A stretch of DNA of 11,160 bases from Kiritimatiellales bacterium (GCA_021734595.1 JAIPIO010000126.1:1-11160), one strand, 5' to 3'. Positions 1 to 7,278 are shown, counted from the first letter of the stretch. Notes: a model not told the origin generated them from the letters alone. Numbers and translations: made by a program.

Positions 1-1640
1 CGAAGAATGCGACCCGTTTCAGGGTCGACAACGGCAGGCAAAAAAAGAGTTCGGACGATATCACAATGGTGAAACGCAACCGCGACGGCTCGCTGGACTG
101 GAATCATGCCGAATATGGCCGCGTGCTGGAGATCAAGGACGACTCCATCCTCGTGCGCCGTGCGATGTTCGGCTGCAAGGCACTCGCATTCAAGGCCGGA
201 CAGACCTACGCCGCGCCGCACGTCATGAGCGGCCCTTGGGGGGCAACCCGCAACATGGTCTGGTACTACAACCTATCCACCGAATGCCCGCGCGATCCCA
301 AGGGGCGCAACTGCGTCGATGTTCTGGTGGACGAGTTAGCGGAAAACTTTGCGTCCGGCGGCCGATGGGAAACCTTTGACGGGGTGCAGTTTGATGCGAT
401 GACCGGCGAACCCCACACCGGCTACCATCCCTCGCGCATCAACAAAGAGTGGCCGCCCGACTGCAACGGCGACGGGAAAGCGGACGGCGGCATGATCGGC
501 GGCATGCAGACCTACGGCCTGGGCTGCTTCGATTTTATAAAGCGGCTGCGCACCGTAGTGGGGCCGGAAAAGATCCTCGCCGCCGACGGTCGGCGGTCCG
601 ATAGCCAGAAATCGGGCGACCTCTCGCTCAACGGCATCGAGCTGGAGGGGTTCCCGGAACAGGATCCCTACGGGTTTGTGGCGTGGTCGGGGGCGTACAA
701 CCTGCTAAACCAATGGAAACCCGCCACGCGCGAGCCGAGGTTCAACTATGCCGCCCTGCGCTACAATGGATGTGAAAAATTCAAGCAAGCAGACCTTTTC
801 CGCTACTACCGCCTCGGCGTTGCCGGAACCTGCTTTACCGACAGCTTCCTGATGGCCAACAGCTGGACGAGCCGGGAGATTCCGCCCAGACTGAACGAAA
901 TCTTCAGCGGACTCGAAGGCCGCCCCGTCGGCTGGCTCGGCAGGCCGCTGGGCGAGGCCGTACACCTGGCCGCCCAGTCCCGCGACGAGTTCAAGGGGCG
1001 CGGAAAACCCTTCTCTCCGTCCGCCTTCAGGAAGCGGGGCAAGGACGACCCCTGGATCGAGGCGGGAGTCAAAAGCTTCGGCGGGCAATTTACCAGCAAC
1101 AAGGAGAAGCATCTGCTGGTTTCGCCGGGAGAAGGCGAAGAGGTCGCGGCCTTCACCATCAAGAATGTCCCCTACGGCACCAACGAGGTCTTCATCGAGC
1201 TGCGCCTGCGGTCGGTCGCCACCCCCAAAGGCTACCCGGAAGGCTACATGCGCTGGATGCAGGCCAATGGCAGCGACCAGCCGAAGCGCTACAAGATCCA
1301 GTATGGCTACTGCGGGCCGGAATGGACGACCCACCGCTACTATTTCCACAATACCCGCGACCTGCTGACCAACGAGTCCATCGCCTACAATCCCGAGGGA
1401 CAGAAGCATATCGACATCGAGTTCCGCATTTGGGGGCCGGGCGCGGCGACGGAGATCGAATACATCACCATCCACGACGCCCCGGAAGTCGTCTGCCGCC
1501 AGTTTGAAAGGGGGCTAGTCGTCGCCAATCTTTCGAACCAGCCGATCCAGCTCGACCGCGCGGTCGACACGCGCTTTTCCAAAGGTTGGAAACTCACCGT
1601 CCCCGCGCAGGATGCCGTTTTCCAAACCTTGGAAAAATAG
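1..1640 (+). CDS. Putative exported glycoside hydrolase-like protein, tandem copy 1 (5' end outside window)
   Basis: The reading frame is open from the first full codon at base 3, so the ATG at 66 is internal. The residues before it (NATRFRVDNGR and onward) still align with the downstream paralogue, around its residue 148. About 150 N-terminal residues, including any signal peptide, should lie upstream. Seen in the protein: CPRDPKGRNC, the FDGVQFD strand typical of a TIM-barrel DG..D motif, a DCNGDGKAD loop of the calcium-binding DxNxDGxxD kind, NGIELEGFP, GWLGRPLGEAVHLA, and a C-terminal beta-sandwich ending with RQFERGLVVAN. The F-E-x-G-L-V-x-x-N motif is common near the end of putative glycosyl hydrolases; this and the barrel motifs suggest glycan hydrolysis, but the family (possibly GHL15-like) is not certain. 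It lacks the jelly-roll insert of the next gene. Two TTCCAA-NNN-TTGGAA palindromes lie inside its last 65 bases. It is 77 bp upstream of its paralogue, probably in one operon. Confidence 0.72.
   Translation, partial: KNATRFRVDNGRQKKSSDDITMVKRNRDGSLDWNHAEYGRVLEIKDDSILVRRAMFGCKALAFKAGQTYAAPHVMSGPWGATRNMVWYYNLSTECPRDPKGRNCVDVLVDELAENFASGGRWETFDGVQFDAMTGEPHTGYHPSRINKEWPPDCNGDGKADGGMIGGMQTYGLGCFDFIKRLRTVVGPEKILAADGRRSDSQKSGDLSLNGIELEGFPEQDPYGFVAWSGAYNLLNQWKPATREPRFNYAALRYNGCEKFKQADLFRYYRLGVAGTCFTDSFLMANSWTSREIPPRLNEIFSGLEGRPVGWLGRPLGEAVHLAAQSRDEFKGRGKPFSPSAFRKRGKDDPWIEAGVKSFGGQFTSNKEKHLLVSPGEGEEVAAFTIKNVPYGTNEVFIELRLRSVATPKGYPEGYMRWMQANGSDQPKRYKIQYGYCGPEWTTHRYYFHNTRDLLTNESIAYNPEGQKHIDIEFRIWGPGAATEIEYITIHDAPEVVCRQFERGLVVANLSNQPIQLDRAVDTRFSKGWKLTVPAQDAVFQTLEK
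1576..1592. repeat. Palindrome copy 1, TTCCAA-AGG-TTGGAA
   Basis: A perfect inverted repeat with 7-base arms (TTTCCAA / TTGGAAA) and a 3-base centre AGG. It lies inside the coding sequence of the first tandem gene and is read there as F-S-K-G-W-K. It is one of four perfect copies in the window; the arms are the same and the centre differs. Confidence 0.85.
1618..1636. repeat. Palindrome copy 2, TTTTCCAA-ACC-TTGGAAAA
   Basis: A perfect inverted repeat with 8-base arms and centre ACC. It overlaps the last codons of the first tandem gene, encoding F-Q-T-L-E-K directly before the TAG stop. On RNA it could fold into an 8-bp stem with a 3-base loop, followed only by AUAG, so it is not a classic intrinsic terminator. 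Confidence 0.87.
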
Positions 1641-1650
1641 TGCGGAAAAC

Positions 1651-1665
1651 TTCCAATCATTGGAA
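1651..1665. repeat. Palindrome copy 3, TTCCAA-TCA-TTGGAA
   Basis: A perfect inverted repeat with 6-base arms and centre TCA, in the 77-base gap between the two tandem genes. It is followed by AAAAAC, not a T-run, so termination in the + direction is unlikely. The centres of copies 1, 2 and 3 are 43 and 31 bases apart. Confidence 0.85.
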
Positions 1666-1703
1666 AAAACAGGGATTTGGTTTCGTCTATTGGATAACTG
1701 GAA

Positions 1704-1709
1704 AAGGAG
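1704..1709 (+). promoter_or_regulatory. Ribosome binding site deciding the start of tandem copy 2
   Basis: AAGGAG lies eight bases before the ATG at 1718. Together with the signal peptide that follows, it places the start at 1718 instead of the upstream in-frame ATG at 1586. Confidence 0.75.
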
Positions 1710-1717
1710 AGAGGGAC

Positions 1718-4249
1718 ATGATTCGATTTGCAGCGGCTTTACTTTTGGTGGGAACAACATTGTTTGGCGCAGTGGCGGAGGAACCGTTTTCGGAACTCCA
1801 GATCATGCAGGAAGACCAATATCCGAAGGTTTTCTTTTTCCGGGCTTCGGAAAAGATCGGGAGGGCCAAGAACGTCAAGTACAACGCGTGGGACCGGGAC
1901 TTCAGCCAGCTGATGGGGATCATGGGTAAGGTGCTCAACAATGAGTTGCTGAACATTACCGAGCGCGGCAGCGAGTCGTTCAAACGCTTCAAGCAGGAGC
2001 ATCCGCACCAGATCGTCCTTTGCCACTACAACGGCAACGCGCGCGACCCGCGCAATCAGCGGCAGTTCTATTTCGACGGCCACTGGATGTACTACAACGG
2101 GACGAAAACCACCCAGGCGATTCCGGCGCAGACGGGCGAGATGGAAATCCACGTGGATAATCCCGGGCTGTTCAAAACCCACATTGGCCGCTACGGCAAC
2201 GCGAACGAGGACATCGGCCTGTGCATGCTGGATGAAAACGGCAAACCGGACTGGCACCGGACGGAGCAGGTTAAACTGGTATCGGTGGATCTGAAAAAGA
2301 AAACGCTCACCGTGAAGCGCGCACAGTTTGATACCCAACCGCTGGCCTTTCCTGCCGGGAAAGCCTACGCCGCCGCCCACATGTTCACCGGACCATGGGG
2401 AAAGGATGCAAACCTGCTCTGGCGGTACAACTATTCCATCACCTGCCCGCGCGATAAGAACGGCCAGCGTTGCATCGATGTGCGTGTGGCGGAAATCAAG
2501 CGGCAGTTCAGCCCCGGCGGTCGGTTGCACGGCTTCGACGGGCTGGAATTCGATGTGCTGCTGCACCATCCGGGAAATATACAGACGGGACGCGGCCCCG
2601 ACTGCAATGCGGACGGTATCGCCGACGGCGGCATGGTGGACGGGCGGCAGGTCTACGGCATCGGCACCTGCGAATACATGCGGATGCTCCGCGCCGCACT
2701 CGGCGACGGCAAACTGATCATGGGCGACGGCCATTCGGGTAAACACAACCGCGCCTTCTTCCTCAATAACGGAATCGAGAGCGAAGGCTGGCCGAGCCTG
2801 TCCGACCACGAGGTGCGCGACTGGTCGGGCGGCATGAACCGCCACTATTTCTGGCAGGCCAATGCGCACAAGCCGCAGTTCAACTATATCACCCACAAAT
2901 TCGAAAAGGTACCCGAAGGCGAAACCCTCCCCTTCAGCCGCCACCGCCTCGTTTTCGCCGCCGCCATGTTTACCGACGCCGCCCTCACCTACGCCTTCCG
3001 CCCGCCGGAAGACGATTCCGGCCTGTATCCGGTCTGGGATGAATTCCGCAAGGGCGAAGAAAAGGAACTGGGCTGGCTCGGACGCCCTGTCGGCAAAGCC
3101 GTGCATCTGGCCGACCAGTCGCCCGACTTGCTGAAGGGCTCGTTCACAAGTTTTGTCCCCCGAACCGATGGCATCACTGTCAAAAACGACGCGTTGCGCT
3201 GCACCGGGCAAAAGGAAAAGATTTCGTTTGTGCTGAAAAAGATTCCGGTCACGGGCGACAACCTCACCGTCCGTATCCGCGCGGCGGGTGCCCCCATGAA
3301 GGATTATCCAAAAGAGGTCGCCCGCCTGATGGAAGTGGAGTTGCTCGGCAACGGCGAATCGCTCATCACCAGAAAACTGCCGGAACGCGGCATCTGCTTC
3401 CATGGCCAAAGCGAAGAGGAAGGTATTCCCGCCGGCACCGGAGCCGGCATACGCTTTAAGCTCCAGAAGACAATCAACGGCGCCAAACCCGCCTTCTTCA
3501 TGCACCCGCCCGGCAAAGGCGGCAAGGGCTACACTTGGTTCCAGAAGGAAGTCACCGTGCCCGCAGACGGCAAACTCAGCTTCTACACCGCCATGGGTGA
3601 AAAGAGCCCATCCCGCAGCGACGGCGTGTGGTTCCGCGTTCAGGTCGCCGAAATCGCCGGCGATAAAACCGGAGCGTTCAAACAGCTCTTTGAACACACC
3701 CAGAAATCCAACGAGTGGATTGAACATCATGTTTCGCTGTCGGACTATTCCGGCAAAAAGATCGCACTCAAATTTATTTCCGACTGCGGCCCCAAAGACA
3801 ACTCCACCACCGACCACAGCTACTGGGGCAGCGTCCAGCTCATGGGCAACGAAGACTACGGCATCGGCAAGGAGGGCGTTGAGCAGACACTCTACATGTC
3901 GTATGTAAACAACAACCCGTTCACCTCCCGCTTCTTTTTCCCGAAGGTCAACCGACGGTTTGCCGATATCCGCGTAACCATCGAAGGCACCGAGCCGGTC
4001 GTGATCGAAAGCATTTCCGGCCACGCCGCGCCCGACGCCGTCTACCGCGAATTCGAAAAGGGACTCGTCCTCGCCAATCCCGGGCTCGAATCCTTTACCT
4101 TCGATCTGGAGAAGATTGCCGCCGGCAAAAAATACCGGCGGTTCAAAGCCACGTCGAAGCAGGACACCGTCGCCAACAACGGCCAGCCCGTTGGCAAGAC
4201 GGTCACCCTCGGCGCAAAGGATGGATTGTTCCTCGTACGGGAACAGTAG
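1718..4249 (+). CDS. Putative exported glycoside hydrolase-like protein, tandem copy 2 (843 aa)
   Basis: I chose the ATG at 1718, not the in-frame ATG at 1586 inside the previous gene. At 1718 there is AAGGAG eight bases upstream, and the protein begins with a clean signal peptide (MIRFAAALLLVGTTLFGAVA, then EE). Residues 30-230 form an N-terminal region with HPHQIVLCHYNGNARDP (95-111). Residues 235-475 carry barrel-like motifs: CPRDKNGQRC, FDGLEFD (273-279), DCNADGIAD (295-303, DxNxDGxxD calcium-loop pattern), MGDGHSG, NGIESEGWP and GWLGRPVGKAVHLADQS. Residues 480-545 and 720-790 match the C-terminal sandwich of copy 1, ending in REFEKGLVLANP. Between them, at about 555-715, sits an extra domain with FQKEVTVP, WIEHHVSLSDYSGKK and DCGPKDNSTTDHSYWG, resembling a galactose-binding-like jelly roll. 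Catalytic residues cannot be assigned by eye. Probably exported and acting on glycans; exact family unknown. Confidence 0.78.
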   Translation: MIRFAAALLLVGTTLFGAVAEEPFSELQIMQEDQYPKVFFFRASEKIGRAKNVKYNAWDRDFSQLMGIMGKVLNNELLNITERGSESFKRFKQEHPHQIVLCHYNGNARDPRNQRQFYFDGHWMYYNGTKTTQAIPAQTGEMEIHVDNPGLFKTHIGRYGNANEDIGLCMLDENGKPDWHRTEQVKLVSVDLKKKTLTVKRAQFDTQPLAFPAGKAYAAAHMFTGPWGKDANLLWRYNYSITCPRDKNGQRCIDVRVAEIKRQFSPGGRLHGFDGLEFDVLLHHPGNIQTGRGPDCNADGIADGGMVDGRQVYGIGTCEYMRMLRAALGDGKLIMGDGHSGKHNRAFFLNNGIESEGWPSLSDHEVRDWSGGMNRHYFWQANAHKPQFNYITHKFEKVPEGETLPFSRHRLVFAAAMFTDAALTYAFRPPEDDSGLYPVWDEFRKGEEKELGWLGRPVGKAVHLADQSPDLLKGSFTSFVPRTDGITVKNDALRCTGQKEKISFVLKKIPVTGDNLTVRIRAAGAPMKDYPKEVARLMEVELLGNGESLITRKLPERGICFHGQSEEEGIPAGTGAGIRFKLQKTINGAKPAFFMHPPGKGGKGYTWFQKEVTVPADGKLSFYTAMGEKSPSRSDGVWFRVQVAEIAGDKTGAFKQLFEHTQKSNEWIEHHVSLSDYSGKKIALKFISDCGPKDNSTTDHSYWGSVQLMGNEDYGIGKEGVEQTLYMSYVNNNPFTSRFFFPKVNRRFADIRVTIEGTEPVVIESISGHAAPDAVYREFEKGLVLANPGLESFTFDLEKIAAGKKYRRFKATSKQDTVANNGQPVGKTVTLGAKDGLFLVREQ

Positions 4250-4263
4250 GGTTCGTTCCGTAC
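4235..4263 (+). terminator. Stem-loop spanning the stop codon of tandem copy 2
   Basis: GTACGG-GAAC pairs with GTTC and CCGTAC (ten pairs, three-base bulge GTT, six-base loop AGTAGG). The TAG stop at 4247-4249 lies in the loop. No T-run follows, so intrinsic termination is not assured. Confidence 0.35.
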
Positions 4264-4280
4264 CGCTCCGCCGCAAACCG

Positions 4281-4294
4281 CCCCCCCCCCCCCC
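4281..4294. repeat. Homopolymer run of 14 C
   Basis: Fourteen consecutive C bases in the convergent gap, 31 bases after the stop of tandem copy 2. Such runs slip easily in replication and sequencing, so the length may vary or be an assembly guess. It touches no coding region. Confidence 0.9.
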
Positions 4295-4351
4295 GCTGGT
4301 CGGGTGAAACGGTGCTACACCAAAAATGCATTTCCTGCGGTTGGAATAAAT

Positions 4352-4368
4352 CTTCCAACCATTGGAAG
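4352..4368. repeat. Palindrome copy 4, CTTCCAA-CCA-TTGGAAG
   Basis: A perfect inverted repeat with 7-base arms and centre CCA (TGG on the other strand), four bases beyond the stop codon of the beta-helix/GH99-like gene in the convergent gap. On the - strand it is followed by ATTTATT, so it might act as a weak terminator. A degenerate relative, TTCC-N7-GGAA, is at 4332-4346. Confidence 0.85.
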
Positions 4369-4371
4369 CCA

Positions 4372-7158
4372 TTATTCCGTGCGTTTCGGCATCTCCGCCG
4401 AGACGGGCTTTTCGCCACGGACCATTTTGGTGGCCTCGCCCACGAGCCACAGGTAGTGGTCGGACGGCAGGTCGCCGTAGGTCTTGAAGGTGCTTTTGCC
4501 GACGGGCGGGTTGTTGTCGACCTTGAAGATCTGCGTGCCTTCGTCCAACTCGTCGAACATGGCTTGGTAGACCATCGTCGCACCGCACTCCTTGAGGAGC
4601 GCCGCGTACTGCGACCACAGGAACGCCCCGTCCTCGCGGTCGGTGAATGCGCCCGGATTCTCGTGCGGAAACTCTTTTTTCAGGTTCGACCAGCAAAAAC
4701 CGGGAAACACGACCGGCATGAAATCGATACCGTTTGCATCGCACCACTGCTTGTCGGCTTTCGCGGTACCCGCGGCATAGTCGCGTGCCCCGGCCTGTCC
4801 GCCGAACCGCCCGACCGTCCAGGGCGAAACAATGTCGGCGGCTTTGTAAACCGGTGCCCATTCCTTAATGGATGCCCCGTCGCGTGTGCCGGTACGCCAT
4901 CCGGTCGGCGTACCGAGCAGCACCGCGCAACCGCCATACACTGGATCATTCTTGAGGAATTCGATGATCTCCGCGATCTCGACGGAGGTGTAGGGACGCT
5001 TAAAGCCCACACCCCAGAGACCGACGACCGGTCTGCCATTGTGTTTCTGGTAGGCCGTATCGTAGGGATCCCGCGAGATCTTCATTTCATCGACGAGATA
5101 GCGCCAGTCAGCCTTGAAATTTTCAACATAGTTCGCGGGCATGCCGGTGAAGTCATACATGACGGCGTAGGTGCGTCCATGCCGGTTGGCGCCGTCGCGA
5201 CAGTGTTCCAGCACCTTGTTATAGCCCTTCCCGCTCAGAATGGCTTCCTGGTCGCCGTCGATGGTGGTTTCCATGATGAAGCGCTGAACGAAAACGCCGT
5301 CGATACCGTAGTCCTTCATCCATTTGAAATGGCGGACGGTGGTATCGCGCACATGCGGGCTGTAGGGATAGGCGCCGCTGCCGTCGGCATACCTGAACTG
5401 GGTTTTGAATTTTTCATGTTCACCCAGCTCGGACATGTCCGGCCAATATTCGATGCCACACCTGCCCGGCCAAAAGTCCCCTGCCTCGTTGGGCAGCGCT
5501 TGGCTGCGGTAGTGCACCCACGCCAGCCCGGAACCGTCCCCCGGAGCCCGATACCAGCCCTGGTAGCCGCACATTGCCTTTCCGACCAGCGTCGACTCGT
5601 CGACGCGATCGATCTTCAGCATCTTGCGCTTTCCTTCCCCGAGTGATTCCAGCGCTTCTTTGTAGAGCGCAATGGCAGCGAATTTCCCGCCCTGATTACG
5701 AATGATTTCGTTGCAGATGCCGAACCACAGCTTGTTGCGGTACGGATGCAGCTGCTCCGGCGGCACATAGCCAAACTTGTTCTTGAATTCCGTGCTGGCC
5801 ATCAGGCGGCGGCGCAGCCCGTCGGCGTTGACGGCATTCGCCTGCAACTCCTTCACGCTCTGCTCCAGCCCGCTGGCGTCGATCGGGCGGCCGAGCATTT
5901 CGAGATAGGCCGCACTTGCCACGGCCTTGGCCTCGGCATCGCCGTAGGGATAGACGCGGTAGCCCATTTCGTCCTCGGGGCCATGGTTGCAGCGCAACAG
6001 GTGGTAGATGTGCGGGTCGCACTTCACGAACTCCTTCTGGAGTTCGGTACCCTCCACCGTTTCGGGGTCGTAGACAAATGCCACCGGCTCGTGCGGACGC
6101 TTTTTCGGGGTCAGGCCGTCGCCCAGCCCCGAATAGGAGGCCGTGCTTATATTGCCCGTGATCTTCCAATCCTTAAGGCCGGACGCAATGAAACCATAAG
6201 CCGCCGCGCCGCCGGCCATGGTATTGCCGGTCACTTCCCCGCCCACCAGAATCTTGCCCTCGTTTTTCGGTGCCCACGGAACCGCACCCGCCGGAATGCC
6301 CAGATGGATGCGCGCGCCGAATGCGTCGACCAGGTTGTTGCGAATCTTTACGCCGCGGTAATCCGAAAGCGTGTTTTCCTCGTTCAGTTTGTAGTGTTCG
6401 ATGGCGTCCACCATGTTGATCCCGCCAAGCGACTCGCGCGAGATGCATGAAATTACATTATCCTCGACGACGGTGCCCGGCGCGCTATACAGCACAACCC
6501 CCACATCCGTCGGGTCGATGATCAGGTTGTTGCGGATGAGCGAATCGCGCGCGGCACAGGAGATCGCGTCGCCCCAGTTGAACGGCACCTCGGCGGCTTC
6601 GCGTCCGTTGCCTCGCGGACCGACACCCGCGCCAAAGAACAGATTGTTCTCCACCAAGCAGTTGGCTGCGCCCTCGTGGAACTTGAGCGTCGACCAGGTA
6701 CGGGTGTTCATGAATACGCATTCGCGAACCGTCGCGTTGTCACCGCCGATCCCGCCAAACTGCACCATCGGCGGCTGGCCGCCCCCGCCATCCTTCGGCT
6801 TTAGAATCGTTGAAAGCTCATAGCGGTTGCCGTCGCACACCACATGCTCCAGCACCACATCCTTCACACCGCCGCCGAAAAGCAATTGCATCAGCTTTTT
6901 GTCCGCAATCCGCAACGTCGCGTAGTCCGACGGAATCTTCGCATCCTTCGTATAGATCTTCTGCCCCGGCTTCGTGTATTTCAGCGTGGATGCGATTTCA
7001 TAGACGCGCCCGCGCGCCAGCACCAGATCGTCGCCCTTGTCCAGCACCGCCTGCAAATCCGCTCCCGGGTTAACTTTAACTGCCGCCCCAAAGCCGCCAC
7101 AGGTTAACGTCAGGACAAAGACCAGCGCCCGCGCAAATGTGCTTTTATAGATTTCCAT
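4372..7158 (-). CDS. Secreted beta-helix / DUF4214-like / GH99-like fusion enzyme (928 aa)
   Basis: The start at 7158 has AAGG eight bases upstream and gives a signal peptide (residues 1-25, hydrophobic core ALVFVLTLTCGGFGA). Residues about 28-345 show right-handed parallel beta-helix repeats (VRECVFMN, CLVENNLFFGAG, SLIRNNLIIDPTDVG, TVVEDNVISC, VKIRNNLVDAF, GEVTGNTMAGG), the fold of pectate lyases and other polysaccharide enzymes. Residues about 405-462 (AAYLEMLGRPIDASGL ... LMASTEFKN) match the pattern of DUF4214. Residues about 515-915 are GH71/GH99-like: GYQGWYRAPGDGSG, FKWMKDYGIDGVFVQRF, and FDELDEGTQI at 868-877. In family GH99 the corresponding NEWHEGTQI holds the two catalytic glutamates; Glu870 and Glu873 fit this E-x-x-E spacing. 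A mannan- or related glycan-cleaving role is therefore likely for the C-terminal half; the true substrate is unknown. It has its own promoter and converges with the tandem gene pair. Confidence 0.85.
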   Translation of the reverse strand: MEIYKSTFARALVFVLTLTCGGFGAAVKVNPGADLQAVLDKGDDLVLARGRVYEIASTLKYTKPGQKIYTKDAKIPSDYATLRIADKKLMQLLFGGGVKDVVLEHVVCDGNRYELSTILKPKDGGGGQPPMVQFGGIGGDNATVRECVFMNTRTWSTLKFHEGAANCLVENNLFFGAGVGPRGNGREAAEVPFNWGDAISCAARDSLIRNNLIIDPTDVGVVLYSAPGTVVEDNVISCISRESLGGINMVDAIEHYKLNEENTLSDYRGVKIRNNLVDAFGARIHLGIPAGAVPWAPKNEGKILVGGEVTGNTMAGGAAAYGFIASGLKDWKITGNISTASYSGLGDGLTPKKRPHEPVAFVYDPETVEGTELQKEFVKCDPHIYHLLRCNHGPEDEMGYRVYPYGDAEAKAVASAAYLEMLGRPIDASGLEQSVKELQANAVNADGLRRRLMASTEFKNKFGYVPPEQLHPYRNKLWFGICNEIIRNQGGKFAAIALYKEALESLGEGKRKMLKIDRVDESTLVGKAMCGYQGWYRAPGDGSGLAWVHYRSQALPNEAGDFWPGRCGIEYWPDMSELGEHEKFKTQFRYADGSGAYPYSPHVRDTTVRHFKWMKDYGIDGVFVQRFIMETTIDGDQEAILSGKGYNKVLEHCRDGANRHGRTYAVMYDFTGMPANYVENFKADWRYLVDEMKISRDPYDTAYQKHNGRPVVGLWGVGFKRPYTSVEIAEIIEFLKNDPVYGGCAVLLGTPTGWRTGTRDGASIKEWAPVYKAADIVSPWTVGRFGGQAGARDYAAGTAKADKQWCDANGIDFMPVVFPGFCWSNLKKEFPHENPGAFTDREDGAFLWSQYAALLKECGATMVYQAMFDELDEGTQIFKVDNNPPVGKSTFKTYGDLPSDHYLWLVGEATKMVRGEKPVSAEMPKRTE

Positions 7159-7180
7159 AGCGTATGCCTTCTATATATTT

Positions 7181-7196
7181 ACGTTTGAAAGAACGT
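7181..7196. promoter_or_regulatory. Operator-like dyad ACGTT-N6-AACGT
   Basis: A 5-base inverted repeat separated by six bases overlaps the end of the -10 box and the predicted transcription start of the beta-helix/GH99-like gene. A repressor bound here would block the promoter. The AACGTT-type half resembles LacI-family sites, but the arms are short and this is only an inference. Confidence 0.3.
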
Positions 7197-7223
7197 TTTA
7201 CCTATCATAACCACCGGTGTCAA
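7195..7223 (-). promoter_or_regulatory. Sigma70-like promoter for the beta-helix/GH99-like gene
   Basis: On the - strand there is a perfect -35 box TTGACA (7218-7223), a spacer of exactly 17 bases, and a -10 box TAAAAC (7195-7200, four of six matches to TATAAT). Transcription would start near 7188, leaving a leader of about 30 bases with the AAGG ribosome binding site. The -35 box overlaps the 8-base palindrome CACCGGTG (7212-7219). Confidence 0.5.
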
Positions 7224-7278
7224 ATGATAAGATGGTTTTTCGTTTAGAACGGGTGGCAATTGCAACTCACCGACAGGA

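Noticed and set aside
705..1475. Open frame on the - strand inside the first tandem gene
   Set aside because: It lies wholly under a gene supported by alignment to its paralogue and has no start signal.
1586..1717. N-terminal extension of the second tandem gene to the ATG at 1586
   Set aside because: It overlaps the coding end of the previous gene and a palindrome, and would place the signal peptide 44 residues inside the protein.
1739..4861. A 1040-codon open frame on the - strand, antisense to the second tandem gene
   Set aside because: It mirrors the codon bias of the real + strand gene, has no plausible ribosome binding site or domain, and its end region overlaps the beta-helix/GH99-like gene in another frame.
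4312..5646. A 444-codon open frame on the + strand, antisense to the GH99-like domain
   Set aside because: The opposite strand encodes clear GH99-like motifs; this frame has low-complexity Arg/Val/Ala content without recognisable domains. Its start region includes a palindrome copy read as SNHWK.
5746..6450. Open frame on the + strand inside the beta-helix gene
   Set aside because: It is a shadow of the beta-helix and DUF4214-like coding region on the other strand.
7209..7240. AACCA / TGGTT followed by TTTTT as a + strand terminator
   Set aside because: The stem is only five pairs with a 19-base loop, and no + strand gene lies upstream in this region.
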